Source: Saprospiraceae bacterium
GTDB lineage: Bacteria; Bacteroidota; Bacteroidia; Chitinophagales; Saprospiraceae
DNA length: 53,807 bases
NCBI GenBank assembly: GCA_020848995.1
Contig: JADLHA010000037.1
Location: forward strand, 1 to 53,807
Direction: 5' to 3'
Positions within the stretch are counted from its first letter, which is position 1; every line of letters starts with the position of its first letter. This document shows positions 26,877-35,475 of the stretch, piece by piece. Position numbers and translations under genes: made by a program. Under the pieces are notes generated by a model. That model ran no database searches and had not been told where the DNA came from. It was given only the letters and a program-made list of their open reading frames with translations.

Positions 26877-28123
26877 ACGTGGTCCAGCGCCTGCGCAATA
26901 TCGGAAATGAGGTCGTCGGGATTTTCCACGCCAATCGACAGGCGGATCATTTTCTCCGTAATGGACAGGGTCATTTTTTCGTCGGGAGATACGTCGGCGT
27001 GCGTCATGGTCGCGGGATGCTCAGCCAGGCTTTCGGTGCTGCCCAGGCTGACGGCCAGTTTGATCAACCCGAGCGCATTCAGAAAGCGGAAAGCTTCCGC
27101 CTCACCACCGCGCACATCGAAGGAGATCATGGCTCCGTTGCTGAGGCATTGCCGCTGCCGGATCTCGTAGGCTGCACCGTCCGACTCCCTGATGTTGCCG
27201 AGGTAGTAAACTTTTTCCACTTTCGGGTGGTGGTTGAGAAATTCCGCGACCTTTTCGGCATTGGCTGCCTGAACGTCCATTCGGGCTTTGAGGGTTTCCA
27301 GACTCCTCAACAACAGCCATCCGGTCCAAGGCCCTGCCATATTTCCCAAAAACGTTCGCAGGCCTTTAACCCGTGCGATCAGTTCGGATGACCCCAGGCA
27401 GGCCCCTGCAATGACGTCGCTGTGGCCGCCGATGTATTTGGTAGCAGAATAGAGCACCAGGTCTGCGCCGTGCTTGAGCGGATGCTGCCAAAGCGGACCC
27501 ATGTAGGTATTGTCGACGGCGAGGTAAACCGGTCGGTCCTCGCGCTCAAAATGCTTTGCGATCGATTTGCTGCAGCGTATGTCTATCAAATCGTTTGTGG
27601 GGTTTGCCGGTGTTTCGATGTAAACCATGGCGAGCCGGTCGGCAAGTCCGCTTTCCTCGACCATGCGGATGGCTTCCTCACGGCATTGCCCAACGGAAAA
27701 ACTCCGCACATGGACACCAAAGCGGGTGAGGATCTTGCGGATGAAGTGGTCCGTTCCACCGTATAGCGGGGTGCTGAAAAGCAACAGGTCTCCCGGGTTG
27801 AGAAATTCGAGGAGCACGGTGGTGATCGCCGACATTCCACTTTCAAACACGGCGCAGTCCTCCGCTTCATCCCACAGGCAGAGCCGGTCTTCGAGAATTT
27901 CGAGGTCGGGATTGTTGATCCGGCTGTAAATGAGGCCCATTTTCTCACCGGCCTTTTGCTCCCGCAGCCCGTAGGCGAGTTCGAAAAAAGCTTTGCCTTC
28001 CTCGGCGCTTTTAAACACGAAGGTGGATGTTTGAAAAATGGGACTTTTGATGGCGCCCTCCGACCATTCGGGCTTGTAGCCGTAAGACATCATCAGGCTT
28101 TCGGGATGCATTTTCTTTTTCAT
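26873..28123 (-). CDS. Cys/Met-metabolism PLP enzyme (cystathionine gamma-synthase family)
   Basis: A 416-residue fold-type I PLP enzyme. Visible: YSRINNPDLEILEDRLCLWD (PLP phosphate region), FESGMSAITTVLLEFL, YIETPANPTNDLIDI, AVDNTYMGPLWQHPLKHGAD, and YSATKYIGGHSDVIAG with the Schiff-base lysine; the C-terminus has LAVSLGSTESLAEHPATMTH. The family includes cystathionine gamma-synthase, gamma-lyase, methionine gamma-lyase and O-acetylhomoserine sulfhydrylase; the reaction cannot be fixed here. MetH is in the window but not adjacent. A -7 box lies about 65 bases upstream. Confidence 0.88.
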   Translation of the reverse strand: MKKKMHPESLMMSYGYKPEWSEGAIKSPIFQTSTFVFKSAEEGKAFFELAYGLREQKAGEKMGLIYSRINNPDLEILEDRLCLWDEAEDCAVFESGMSAITTVLLEFLNPGDLLLFSTPLYGGTDHFIRKILTRFGVHVRSFSVGQCREEAIRMVEESGLADRLAMVYIETPANPTNDLIDIRCSKSIAKHFEREDRPVYLAVDNTYMGPLWQHPLKHGADLVLYSATKYIGGHSDVIAGACLGSSELIARVKGLRTFLGNMAGPWTGWLLLRSLETLKARMDVQAANAEKVAEFLNHHPKVEKVYYLGNIRESDGAAYEIRQRQCLSNGAMISFDVRGGEAEAFRFLNALGLIKLAVSLGSTESLAEHPATMTHADVSPDEKMTLSITEKMIRLSIGVENPDDLISDIAQALDHV

Positions 28124-28186
28124 GGTTTTGAAATTATCGCTCAGTGCTGCGGTTCCAGGTATGGGTTGGGGTTAGGTGGTCAGCTC

Positions 28187-28194
28187 CAAAACTA
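28187..28194 (-). promoter_or_regulatory. Predicted -7 box of the PLP enzyme-lipoprotein unit
   Basis: Minus-strand TAGTTTTG matches TAnnTTTG; leader of about 55 bases. Confidence 0.4.
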
Positions 28195-28247
28195 AAAACA
28201 TTCTCCGGAATAACGCCCATGATCGTCATCAGCCCGGATCGGGGGCG

Positions 28248-29030
28248 TCAGCGAATGATGCCCTGGTGAATCAGGAGAGCAAAGAGCAGGCCAAGCGCAA
28301 TGCGATACCAGCCGAAAACGGCAAATCCGTGCCGCTCCACAAATGAAAGCAGCAGCTTGACGGCGATCCAGGCAAATACAAAGGAAGCCACCAGGCCAAG
28401 AGCCAGCAGCATCAATTCCTGCCTCGAAAACTGCATGCCGGTACGGATCAGGTCGTAACCCGTAGCGGCAAACATGGTTGGTACGGCGAGGAGAAAAGAA
28501 AATTCCGTCGCCTGGCGCCGGTCTAAACCATTGAACACGCCGCCGATGATGGTGGCTGCCGCCCTGGAAACGCCAGGGATGACTGAAATTCCCTGAACCA
28601 GTCCGATGCCAAATGCATTGCGGTAAGGAATGTGTTCGAGCTGATCGATGGTTGACCTGCTGGCGACGACGCGCCGGTCCAGAAAAAGGAGCACAATGCC
28701 TCCGGCAATGAGCGAAACCGTTACGACGGTGGGGCTGAACAGGTACTGTTTGATCCATCCATATGCGGCAAACCCGATCAGGGCCGTAGGCAGGAAGGCG
28801 ACCAGCAGTTTTTTGTAGAGCTCAATGCTACGAAGAAAGCGTCGGGCGTAGATCCAGGCAATGGCGAGGATGGCGCCCAACTGGATGGAGATCTCGAAAG
28901 ATTTTTGAAATGCGTCGTGCTCAAGTCCCAAACAGGAGGAAGCGAGGATCATATGCCCCGTCGAAGAGACCGGCAGGAACTCCGTAAGTCCCTCCACGAT
29001 GGCGATGATGAGTGCTTCAACCGGGGTCAT
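28248..29030 (-). CDS. uppP: Undecaprenyl-diphosphatase
   Basis: A 260-residue polytopic membrane phosphatase that recycles undecaprenyl pyrophosphate, the lipid carrier for peptidoglycan and surface glycans; also called BacA for bacitracin tolerance. Catalytic boxes are intact: EGLTEFLPVSSTGHMIL near the N-terminus with its two Glu residues and the His, and VIPGVSRAAATIIGG around residue 165. The long upstream extension of the frame has no membrane character; the ATG at 29030 gives MTPVEALIIAIVEGLTEF, the family start. A -7 box lies at 29086-29093. Confidence 0.95.
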   Translation of the reverse strand: MTPVEALIIAIVEGLTEFLPVSSTGHMILASSCLGLEHDAFQKSFEISIQLGAILAIAWIYARRFLRSIELYKKLLVAFLPTALIGFAAYGWIKQYLFSPTVVTVSLIAGGIVLLFLDRRVVASRSTIDQLEHIPYRNAFGIGLVQGISVIPGVSRAAATIIGGVFNGLDRRQATEFSFLLAVPTMFAATGYDLIRTGMQFSRQELMLLALGLVASFVFAWIAVKLLLSFVERHGFAVFGWYRIALGLLFALLIHQGIIR

Positions 29031-29085
29031 GTGCTCTGAGCTGCAGCGAATGGGCAAAGGAATCGTCCAATGGGCTGGAGCGGCC

Positions 29086-29093
29086 CAAAAATA
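29086..29093 (-). promoter_or_regulatory. Predicted -7 box of uppP
   Basis: Minus-strand TATTTTTG matches TAnnTTTG; leader of about 50 bases. Confidence 0.4.
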
Positions 29094-29127
29094 GCAACAA
29101 AAGCTGCGCGATGGCTGCCTACACCGG

Positions 29128-31272
29128 TCATTGGCTGCTTCGTGGGATGGAGGGCATCGGATCCGTTTCCGGGGCATCTGCCAGGACGATGGCAAACGCA
29201 TATTCCAGTGCCAGTTCGCGGAGGCGTTCAAACCGTCCGGAGGCGCCTTCGTGCCCGGCGTCGAGGTTGGTATGGAACAACAGCAGGCGGTCCTTGCGGC
29301 TGCGCCGGGCGCGCAAGCGCGCTACCCACTTCGCAGGTTCCCAATACTGCACCTGGCTGTCCGAAAAACCCGTGGTGACCAGCAGGTGCGGGTACTCCGC
29401 GTGGCGGACGTTGTCGAAGGGGGAATAGGCCCGCATCCAGCCGTATTGCACCGGATCTGCTGGGTTGCCCCACTCCTGGTACTCGCCCGTCGTCAGTGGG
29501 ATGCCTGGATCCGCCATGGTGGTAAGTACATCGACAAAAGGTACATGGGCGAGTATGCCACAGAACAAATCCGGACGAAGATTCATAACGGCGCCCATCA
29601 GCAGTCCACCCGCAGAGCCTCCGCGTGCGAACAAGTGTTCGGGAGAACAGTATTGGTTGCGCACGAGGTATTCAGCGCAGTCAATGAAGTCGTAAAAGCT
29701 GTTCATCTTGTGGGCCAGTCTTCCCTGCTCGTACCAGTTCCAGCCCATTTCTTTGCCTCCGCGGATATGGGCAATGGCCAAAACAAATCCGCGGTTGAGC
29801 AGTGAAAGCGCATTGCTTGAAAACGCCGGATCATAGCTGATGCCATAACTCCCATAAGCCTGCAGCATCATGGGAGCCGTGCCGTCTCGACGCTGAGTCC
29901 GGAGGTAGGCCAGTGAAACCGGGATCAAAGTTCCGTCGCGCGCCGGCACCTGCAGATATTCCGTGGCATAGTTTTCTTTGTCGAAGCCGCCCCGGACAGG
30001 GCTCTCCTTGCGAAGCGTCAGTTTGCGCTGTTGCATGTCGTAATCAAACGTTGACACCGGGGTAGTCATAGAGGTGTAATGCAGGCGCAAGAGGATCTCC
30101 CCGGGTTCTTCGTTTCTTCCGAGCCAGCAATCGTAACTGGTGTCTCGGAATTCTATGTAATGCGAGTTACCGGGATTGCTCCGGTCGCGGATGCTGATGC
30201 GATTCATGCCACCACTCCGTTCAAAAACCACCAGGTACGCTTCAAAAACTTCGAAACCCTGGATCAGCACGTCCGGGTCATGGTCCAAAAAAGGTATCCA
30301 TTGACGTTCATCGAAGACGTCGCCGTCGCAAATGCTGAGCCGGAAGTTTGGGGCATGGTCATTGTGCAAGAGGTACCACCGGCCGTCGAAGTGATCGGCA
30401 GAGTAATGGATCCCGGGGTTTTTGGCCCGGATGCAGCGAAGTTCAGCACCAGCTAAGGTGAGGTCCATGACGCGACACTCCAGCGGCTCGGTGTATCCCG
30501 AGTGGATGAGCAGCCATTTCCGGTCGCGCGATGTGGAGAGGTGGGCATAGAGGGTTTCGTCCTTTTCTTCGTAAATCAGTTCGTCTGCATCAAAAGAACT
30601 CCCGAACCGGTGACGCCAGATCTTGTCGGGGCGGAGGGTCTTTTCGTCTTTGGTATTGTAGTAGAGGAAGTTGCCGTCGGGAGACCAGGCAAAATCGCCT
30701 GCAAGCACCCGGGAGGGGTCGCTGTAACGGCTGCCGTTGGTGGTGTCGACGACGTAAGGCCTGTGAAGGTTGCGTCCGGTGAGGTCGAGTCCAAAGGCGA
30801 AACGGGTGCCGTCGTGGCTCACAACGGGAGCCAGGACGTTGCAAAATTTGTGGCCTTCGGCCAGGGTGTTTACGTCGAGCAGCACCTCTTCTTCAGCGCC
30901 ATCTTTGCCGCGGGGTTTCCTGCAATACAAGGGGTATTCCTTTCCTTGCTGAAAACGCGTGTAGTAGAGGTAACTGCCCATGGGATATGGCACGGTGCTG
31001 TCGTCCTGAACGATGCGTGCCAACATTTCGTCATACAGTGCGTTTCTCAGCGAAATTGCCGGTAGGAACACGTTTTCGAGGTAGGCATTCTCTGCTTCGA
31101 GATGGGCACGCACGGCCGGATCATCGCGTTCGCACATCCAGTAGTAGGGATCTTCGCGTTGCTCACCATGCAGCTTGTGGATGTGGGGAATTTCAGCGGC
31201 CCGGGGCTCTGCAGTGTTCAGGGCGGCCTCGAGAATCCGGGTGCGGAGAGACTGAGCATACTTTGTTGGCAT
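29128..31272 (-). CDS. ptrB: Oligopeptidase B (S9A serine peptidase)
   Basis: A 714-residue prolyl-oligopeptidase-family enzyme cleaving short peptides after basic residues. The N-terminal half is the beta-propeller gate; the C-terminal 280 residues form the alpha/beta hydrolase. Catalytic Ser lies in ARGGSAGGLLMGAV, Asp in VTTGFSDSQVQYWEP, and His in LDAGHEGASGRFE. YWMCERDDPAVRAHLEAEN near the start is typical of the family. No signal peptide with the chosen ATG, so it is cytoplasmic. The frame runs 74 codons further upstream into the OsmC region without family-like sequence, and a -7 box lies at 31289-31296. Confidence 0.93.
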   Translation of the reverse strand: MPTKYAQSLRTRILEAALNTAEPRAAEIPHIHKLHGEQREDPYYWMCERDDPAVRAHLEAENAYLENVFLPAISLRNALYDEMLARIVQDDSTVPYPMGSYLYYTRFQQGKEYPLYCRKPRGKDGAEEEVLLDVNTLAEGHKFCNVLAPVVSHDGTRFAFGLDLTGRNLHRPYVVDTTNGSRYSDPSRVLAGDFAWSPDGNFLYYNTKDEKTLRPDKIWRHRFGSSFDADELIYEEKDETLYAHLSTSRDRKWLLIHSGYTEPLECRVMDLTLAGAELRCIRAKNPGIHYSADHFDGRWYLLHNDHAPNFRLSICDGDVFDERQWIPFLDHDPDVLIQGFEVFEAYLVVFERSGGMNRISIRDRSNPGNSHYIEFRDTSYDCWLGRNEEPGEILLRLHYTSMTTPVSTFDYDMQQRKLTLRKESPVRGGFDKENYATEYLQVPARDGTLIPVSLAYLRTQRRDGTAPMMLQAYGSYGISYDPAFSSNALSLLNRGFVLAIAHIRGGKEMGWNWYEQGRLAHKMNSFYDFIDCAEYLVRNQYCSPEHLFARGGSAGGLLMGAVMNLRPDLFCGILAHVPFVDVLTTMADPGIPLTTGEYQEWGNPADPVQYGWMRAYSPFDNVRHAEYPHLLVTTGFSDSQVQYWEPAKWVARLRARRSRKDRLLLFHTNLDAGHEGASGRFERLRELALEYAFAIVLADAPETDPMPSIPRSSQ

Positions 31273-31288
31273 GAGCGGTATTTGCTGC

Positions 31289-31296
31289 CAAAAATA
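31289..31296 (-). promoter_or_regulatory. Predicted -7 box of oligopeptidase B
   Basis: Minus-strand TATTTTTG matches TAnnTTTG and ends 16 bases before the ATG at 31272, supporting that start. Confidence 0.45.
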
Positions 31297-31403
31297 CGGT
31301 GGTAGCGGACATGCGGGCAGGCCGTTGTTTGCCTCAAAATTGTCGATCTTTGCCCGCCGCCGGCTCGGGCATTTTAGCTGGAAGCCGAAAAAATCGCATC
31401 GAC

Positions 31404-31844
31404 ATGAAAACAGCAGAAGTCGTCTACCTCGGAGACTTGCGCACGGAAGCCACGCACCTGCGCAGCGGAGAAAAGATTCGCACTGTGGCGCCACCGGACA
31501 ACCAGGGCAAGGGCGATGCCTTTTCGCCTACTGACCTGGCGGCGACCTCATTGGCCAGTTGCATGATGACCATCGTTGCCATTGCCGCAGAATCCCACGG
31601 GATCGACGTGAGCGGCATGCGTGCCGAAGTCCTGAAGCACATGGCCAACGACCCGCGCCGCATTGGAGGCATCGAAATAGACCTCTACCTGCCGGCAATG
31701 CACTACACCGGCAGGGAGCGCGCCATTCTGACTGGAGCTGCCAACGCATGTCCCGTGGGCCGGAGTCTGCACCCGGCTCTGGAGCAGACCCTGCGCATCC
31801 ATTGGGGCGACGATCGAGCTGCGCATGTTGAATCAGGTCATTGA
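31404..31844 (+). CDS. OsmC family peroxiredoxin-like protein
   Basis: A 146-residue OsmC/Ohr-fold protein that would reduce organic hydroperoxides. The two redox cysteines are present: SLASCMMTIVAIAA (about residue 53) and ANACPVGRSLHPAL (about residue 115). Family-typical GGEKIRT-like start and PTDLAATSLASC are seen. The general OsmC branch fits better than Ohr. Its last 20 bases overlap the start of aroA in another frame, so the two are likely co-transcribed. Confidence 0.9.
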   Translation: MKTAEVVYLGDLRTEATHLRSGEKIRTVAPPDNQGKGDAFSPTDLAATSLASCMMTIVAIAAESHGIDVSGMRAEVLKHMANDPRRIGGIEIDLYLPAMHYTGRERAILTGAANACPVGRSLHPALEQTLRIHWGDDRAAHVESGH

Positions 31845-33036
31845 ACTGCCCGGTTCCAAAAGCATTGCCACCCGGCTGCTGATCCTCCGCGCGCTCGGCG
31901 GGAAGGCCGTATCGATTCCCGGTTCCCTACCCGACGCCGACGATGTGCAGTACCTGAAACAATGTCTTGAAGATACTAACGAACGTTTGTATGTTGGTGA
32001 TGGCGCAGCGCCCATGCGCTTTCTGCTGGCCTGGGTAGCGCTGCGCGGCGAACACAAAATCATCGATGGAAGTGAAATGCTGCGCCGCAGACCACTGCGA
32101 CCGCTTTTGAAAACCCTCGAAGAACTGGGCTGCAAATTCCTGTTTTTGGACACGCCCTACCAGTTGCCCGTTCAATTGATCCGGGGCATTCCGCCCCGCT
32201 ATCCTTACAGCGTCGAAGTCGATGCGCGCATCAGCAGCCAATTTGCAAGCGCCCTGCTGCTCATCGCTCCCTACCTCCCGCACGGACTGCTGGTTGAGTG
32301 GACCAAAGATGCCGTATCACAGCCCTATTTGAACATGACCCTTTCTCTGATGCGACATTTCGGAATTTCGATGGGATATTCGTCCACCTATGCCCGGGTG
32401 GGGCCCGGCCGTTATGCCGGATCATTGGATCGCATCGAAGCGGACTGGAGCGCTGCCGTTTTTTTTCTGGCCTGGCTGTCGCTGCTCGACGGGGGAGCGC
32501 TTTATTTTCCCAATCTCACATTTTCGGGTTTGCAGGCCGACGAAGCGGCTGCAGGATTTTTCTCCGCATGGGGCCTGCAGTTTGAAGAAGAGCGCGGTGG
32601 GATGAGCGTTCGCCAGACCGGATTCCGCATGCAGCAGGACCTGCACCTCGAGCTTGCGGGATGTCCTGACCTGTTTCCCGCGCTTGCGGTATTTTGTGCC
32701 CTCCGGGGGCAGGATGTTTGCTTTGAAGGTCTGCAGCATTTGCAATACAAGGAATCCGACCGCCTGGGCGCCCTCTGTGAAGTGCTCGCCTCCTGCGGGG
32801 TGGAGGCGAATGCTACGCATCATACTAACGGTCGTTTGGATGTTAGCTTCTGCATGTCCGGATTCAGTCCGCCGGTACAATTCCGGCTCGACCCCAGGGG
32901 CGACCACAGGCTGGCTATGGCGTTCGGATTGTTCGCGCATTGCGCACCCCTCGAATTGTCTGATCCGGACGTCGTCCGTAAATCGTTCCCTGGTTTCTGG
33001 AAACTTTTCTTGCAAATGATTCTGGCATCCGGCTAA
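31825..33036 (+). CDS. aroA: 3-phosphoshikimate 1-carboxyvinyltransferase (EPSP synthase)
   Basis: Sixth step of the shikimate pathway, target of glyphosate. 403 residues. Visible: PGSKSIATRLLIL with the PEP-binding Lys, RRRPLRPLLKTLEELG, SSQFASALLLIAPYL, the catalytic Asp in GCPDLFPALAVFCALRG, QYKESDRLGALCEVL and RGDHRLAMAFGL. Divergent at the usual NAGTAMR box, here VGDGAAPMRF. Start overlaps the OsmC gene by 20 bases. Two copies of the scattered palindrome (31975-31995, 32824-32846) are translated within it as TNERLYV and TNGRLDV. Confidence 0.9.
   Translation: MLNQVIELPGSKSIATRLLILRALGGKAVSIPGSLPDADDVQYLKQCLEDTNERLYVGDGAAPMRFLLAWVALRGEHKIIDGSEMLRRRPLRPLLKTLEELGCKFLFLDTPYQLPVQLIRGIPPRYPYSVEVDARISSQFASALLLIAPYLPHGLLVEWTKDAVSQPYLNMTLSLMRHFGISMGYSSTYARVGPGRYAGSLDRIEADWSAAVFFLAWLSLLDGGALYFPNLTFSGLQADEAAAGFFSAWGLQFEEERGGMSVRQTGFRMQQDLHLELAGCPDLFPALAVFCALRGQDVCFEGLQHLQYKESDRLGALCEVLASCGVEANATHHTNGRLDVSFCMSGFSPPVQFRLDPRGDHRLAMAFGLFAHCAPLELSDPDVVRKSFPGFWKLFLQMILASG
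31975..31995 (+). repeat. Scattered palindrome ACGAACGTTTG inside aroA, copy 1
   Basis: ACTAACGAACGTTTGTATGTT has the exact core, in the same orientation as the gene. It encodes TNERLYV in a variable part of the enzyme. Confidence 0.7.
32824..32846 (+). repeat. Scattered palindrome inside aroA, copy 2
   Basis: ACTAACGGTCGTTTGGATGTTAG keeps both arms (ACTAACG and CGTTTG...TTAG) with two changes in the centre. It encodes TNGRLDVS. Confidence 0.5.
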
Positions 33037-33058
33037 GGAGTACAGCCCCGGTGCCGTT

Positions 33059-33550
33059 TCACCGACGCATCCGGCCTGGTCGCGCCATGCGGTTTTCGCG
33101 CCGTTCCCGCAACCTCTTGAGTACTTCCTGGTTAAAGGCCTTTTCGGCAGGTTCCAGCCGTGCGAGTTTTTGCGCCGGAAGTATCGCTCTGAAGCGGTCG
33201 TAATAATTTTGCTTGAGCTCGAGTTCCTGTTGCTGGAGTGCAAGCTGCTCTTCGACGAGTTTTTCCGATTCTTCCTCTGAAAGTTTTTCCCGGCGATTCC
33301 CCCGTTTGGACAGCAGCAGGTCTTTTCGAAGCTCCATGCGCTTTTTCGAATATTCATTGTACAGGGGCCAGAAGCGCGCAGATTCTTCGGAATTGAGGTC
33401 GAGCTCATTGGTCATGTAAGCAACGCGCATGGACTCCATTTTTTCCAGCGCGCGCTCCCTTGCCGGTGGCGGGCCTGGAGCGTCGTCCTGCGCCAGGCCT
33501 GCGGCTATACAGGTCGTCAGCGCGATGAGTGTGTTCAGTGTCGTTTTCAT
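33059..33550 (-). CDS. Spy/CpxP-like periplasmic protein
   Basis: A 163-residue exported protein. A signal peptide (MKTTLNTLIALTTCIAAGLA) is followed by an almost wholly charged helical body: MTNELDLNSEESARFWPLYN, then YSKKRMELRKDLL and EEESEKLVEEQLALQQQELE. This resembles Spy/CpxP-type envelope-stress chaperones and the small helical proteins Bacteroidota keep beside ECF sigma operons. It is the third gene after the sigma and anti-sigma-like genes (38-base gap), so it may be their target. The ATG at 33550 starts the signal peptide. Confidence 0.65.
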   Translation of the reverse strand: MKTTLNTLIALTTCIAAGLAQDDAPGPPPARERALEKMESMRVAYMTNELDLNSEESARFWPLYNEYSKKRMELRKDLLLSKRGNRREKLSEEESEKLVEEQLALQQQELELKQNYYDRFRAILPAQKLARLEPAEKAFNQEVLKRLRERRENRMARPGRMRR

Positions 33551-33588
33551 AGATTCAGCGATATTCAATATGCGTGATTAACGGTTGT

Positions 33589-34212
33589 TCATTGCAGGTA
33601 TTCGATGAGCAGTTCATCCAGGTTTTCGTCAGCCGTTTCGGGCAGTTCCGGAAGTACGGACGATTCGTCATCCAGGAGCAAGGCCAGGCTTGTGCCGTCA
33701 AATTCGTTGGCGTTGGCCTCGATGTATTCCAGCAGCTCGTCTTCGCTGCATCCGGCGAGGAGGTCTGCCTGTGAAGGACTGCGGTAGAGGTCCAAGACCA
33801 GCCAGCAAGCTGCCGCAAATACTGTGGCAGCGACGGCGTAAGACCAAAAGCGGCGTACGCGCAGGGAAGTGCTTCGAAGCGGGGCGTCGGCACCGGGGAT
33901 GCCGGCAGTGGCCAGGCGCTCCCGGAAGTGCTCGAAGTAGCCGTTGGGTATGCGAAATCCCTCGTCGGGGCGCACCTCTGCGGGAATGCCCATTGGCAGC
34001 TGCTCCGACAGCCGCTTGGCGAAGGTGCCGAAGTAGTTTTCGGGAACGCCAAAACCACCTCTTTGCGAATCGTTGCTGCCGGGGACCTTGTCTTCGAGCA
34101 GGGCCCGCATGGCCGGGAAATATCCTTCCGGAGCCACAAAGCCATCCGCCTGCTTCAGGCCATTGCCAAAAGGCAGTTGGGGCTCTTTGTTTTTATCGTA
34201 TAGGTCGCTCAT
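33589..34212 (-). CDS. Predicted anti-sigma factor with triple GYF-type repeat
   Basis: A 207-residue single-pass membrane protein. The cytoplasmic N-terminal part has three copies of a short repeat: GFVAPEGYFPAMRALLED, GFGVPENYFGTFAKRLSE and GFRIPNGYFEHFRERLAT (about residues 24-105). One TM helix (about 118-135, SYAVAATVFAAACWLVL) and an acidic C-terminal tail follow. It starts one base after the sigma factor stop, as anti-sigma genes usually do, so that role is inferred from context; no ZAS-type zinc motif is present. Confidence 0.65.
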   Translation of the reverse strand: MSDLYDKNKEPQLPFGNGLKQADGFVAPEGYFPAMRALLEDKVPGSNDSQRGGFGVPENYFGTFAKRLSEQLPMGIPAEVRPDEGFRIPNGYFEHFRERLATAGIPGADAPLRSTSLRVRRFWSYAVAATVFAAACWLVLDLYRSPSQADLLAGCSEDELLEYIEANANEFDGTSLALLLDDESSVLPELPETADENLDELLIEYLQ

Positions 34213-34213
34213 G

Positions 34214-34783
34214 TCAAAACGTTTCTCTCTGTTTAAAAAATTCGCCGATCTTTTTCACGGCGTGATGGTAGGAAGCCTTCAGCGCACCTTCCGAGGTGTC
34301 GAGGATCTCTGACATATCCCGGTAAGACATTTCGTCGTGGTAGCGCAGCAGGAACACCTGTTTTTGCCGGTCCGGCAGGGTGGCCAGCGCCTGCTGCAGG
34401 CAGAGTTGCACGGCATCCCCGTCGAAATAGGGATCCGATTGCAACTTGTTCAGTACGCCATCCTCCCCTTCGCCATCCATGCCGTCGTACCGGTGGCGCT
34501 TGTTTCGCTCCATAAAACTCAGGCACTCGTTGGTGGCGATGCGGTACAGCCAGGTGTACAGGCTGCTCTTGCCCTCGAAGCTGTCGATGCTGCGGTATAC
34601 TTTGATGAAGGTGTTTTGCAGAACATCGTCGGCGTCATCGTGAACGAGTACCATTCGCCGGACGTGCCAGTAGAGCTTTTGCTGGTATTTATCGAGCAGG
34701 GCCCGGAACCCTTTGTCGGCCGTCGCCGGTGTTCTGATCCAGTCGACGATCAACTGGTCGTCCGTTACTTTGGTTGCCATCAT
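34214..34783 (-). CDS. ECF-type RNA polymerase sigma factor
   Basis: A 189-residue sigma-70 family regulator. Region 2: VLVHDDADDVLQNTFIKVYR then SIDSFEGKSSLYTWLYRIATN. Region 4: LPDRQKQVFLLRYHDEMSYR with DMSEILDTSEGALKASYHHA. Only regions 2 and 4 are present, typical of the extracytoplasmic-function class. Two adjacent ATGs (34783, 34780) could start it. First gene of a three-gene operon with the anti-sigma-like and Spy-like genes, so an envelope-stress response is likely. Confidence 0.93.
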   Translation of the reverse strand: MMATKVTDDQLIVDWIRTPATADKGFRALLDKYQQKLYWHVRRMVLVHDDADDVLQNTFIKVYRSIDSFEGKSSLYTWLYRIATNECLSFMERNKRHRYDGMDGEGEDGVLNKLQSDPYFDGDAVQLCLQQALATLPDRQKQVFLLRYHDEMSYRDMSEILDTSEGALKASYHHAVKKIGEFFKQRETF

Positions 34784-34902
34784 CGTTTGTTTTGACCTGC
34801 CCGGCGCCCGCAGGTTTAATGGAGACCTTCACCTTTTCAGGGTGCTAAGGGGTCATAAAATTCGGAGGATTGCCGGGAAAAGTCGCATTTTTAGACCACA
34901 AT

Positions 34903-35475
34903 ATGATGGGATGGCTGAGTCGCCGGTTGTTGCAAGTACTGGGCTGGCAGGTCCGGGGAGACGAGCCCCTGCGGGTGCTCGACCAGTTTGTGATTGCCAT
35001 TGGACCCCACACCTCGAATTGGGATTTTCCCCTGGGCATCCTGGTACGTTGGGCTACCGGCTTGGAGAAGATCCATTTTATCGGCAAAGCAAGCCTGTTC
35101 CGCCCTCCGTTTGGCTGGTTCTTCCGCGCCCTGGGGGGCTATCCCGTCGAGCGCTCGGCTTCCCTACAACAGGTAGAGCGTTACGCAGCGCTTTTCAGAG
35201 CAAAAAGGGAATTTGCCATCGTTATTGCGCCTGAAGGGACCCGCAAACGCGTGGCCCGGCTCAAGTCGGGGTATTACCACATCGCCCGTATGGCCGGAGT
35301 TCCCATCGTTCCGGCCACCATCGACTACGCAAGTCGCACCGTCCACTTTCATCAGGCCTTCATGCCCGGCGAAAAGCAGGAAGAGGATATGGCCACCGTC
35401 GAGGAGTACATCTCCTCTGCAAAAGGCAAATACCCTGAACTGGCATTCAAAAAAAATCCTGAAACGGGCAATTAG
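34903..35475 (+). CDS. Lysophospholipid acyltransferase (PlsC-like)
   Basis: A 190-residue acyltransferase. The HX4D catalytic motif is GPHTSNWDFPLG (about residue 29), the acceptor motif is APEGTRKRV, and GVPIVPATIDYASR follows. It acylates a lysophospholipid or related acceptor such as an aminolipid; the exact acceptor is not predictable. A TTG at 34870 is in frame, but ATG at 34903 (or 34906) gives the usual start MMGWLSRRLL. It is divergent from the sigma factor operon. Confidence 0.85.
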   Translation: MMGWLSRRLLQVLGWQVRGDEPLRVLDQFVIAIGPHTSNWDFPLGILVRWATGLEKIHFIGKASLFRPPFGWFFRALGGYPVERSASLQQVERYAALFRAKREFAIVIAPEGTRKRVARLKSGYYHIARMAGVPIVPATIDYASRTVHFHQAFMPGEKQEEDMATVEEYISSAKGKYPELAFKKNPETGN

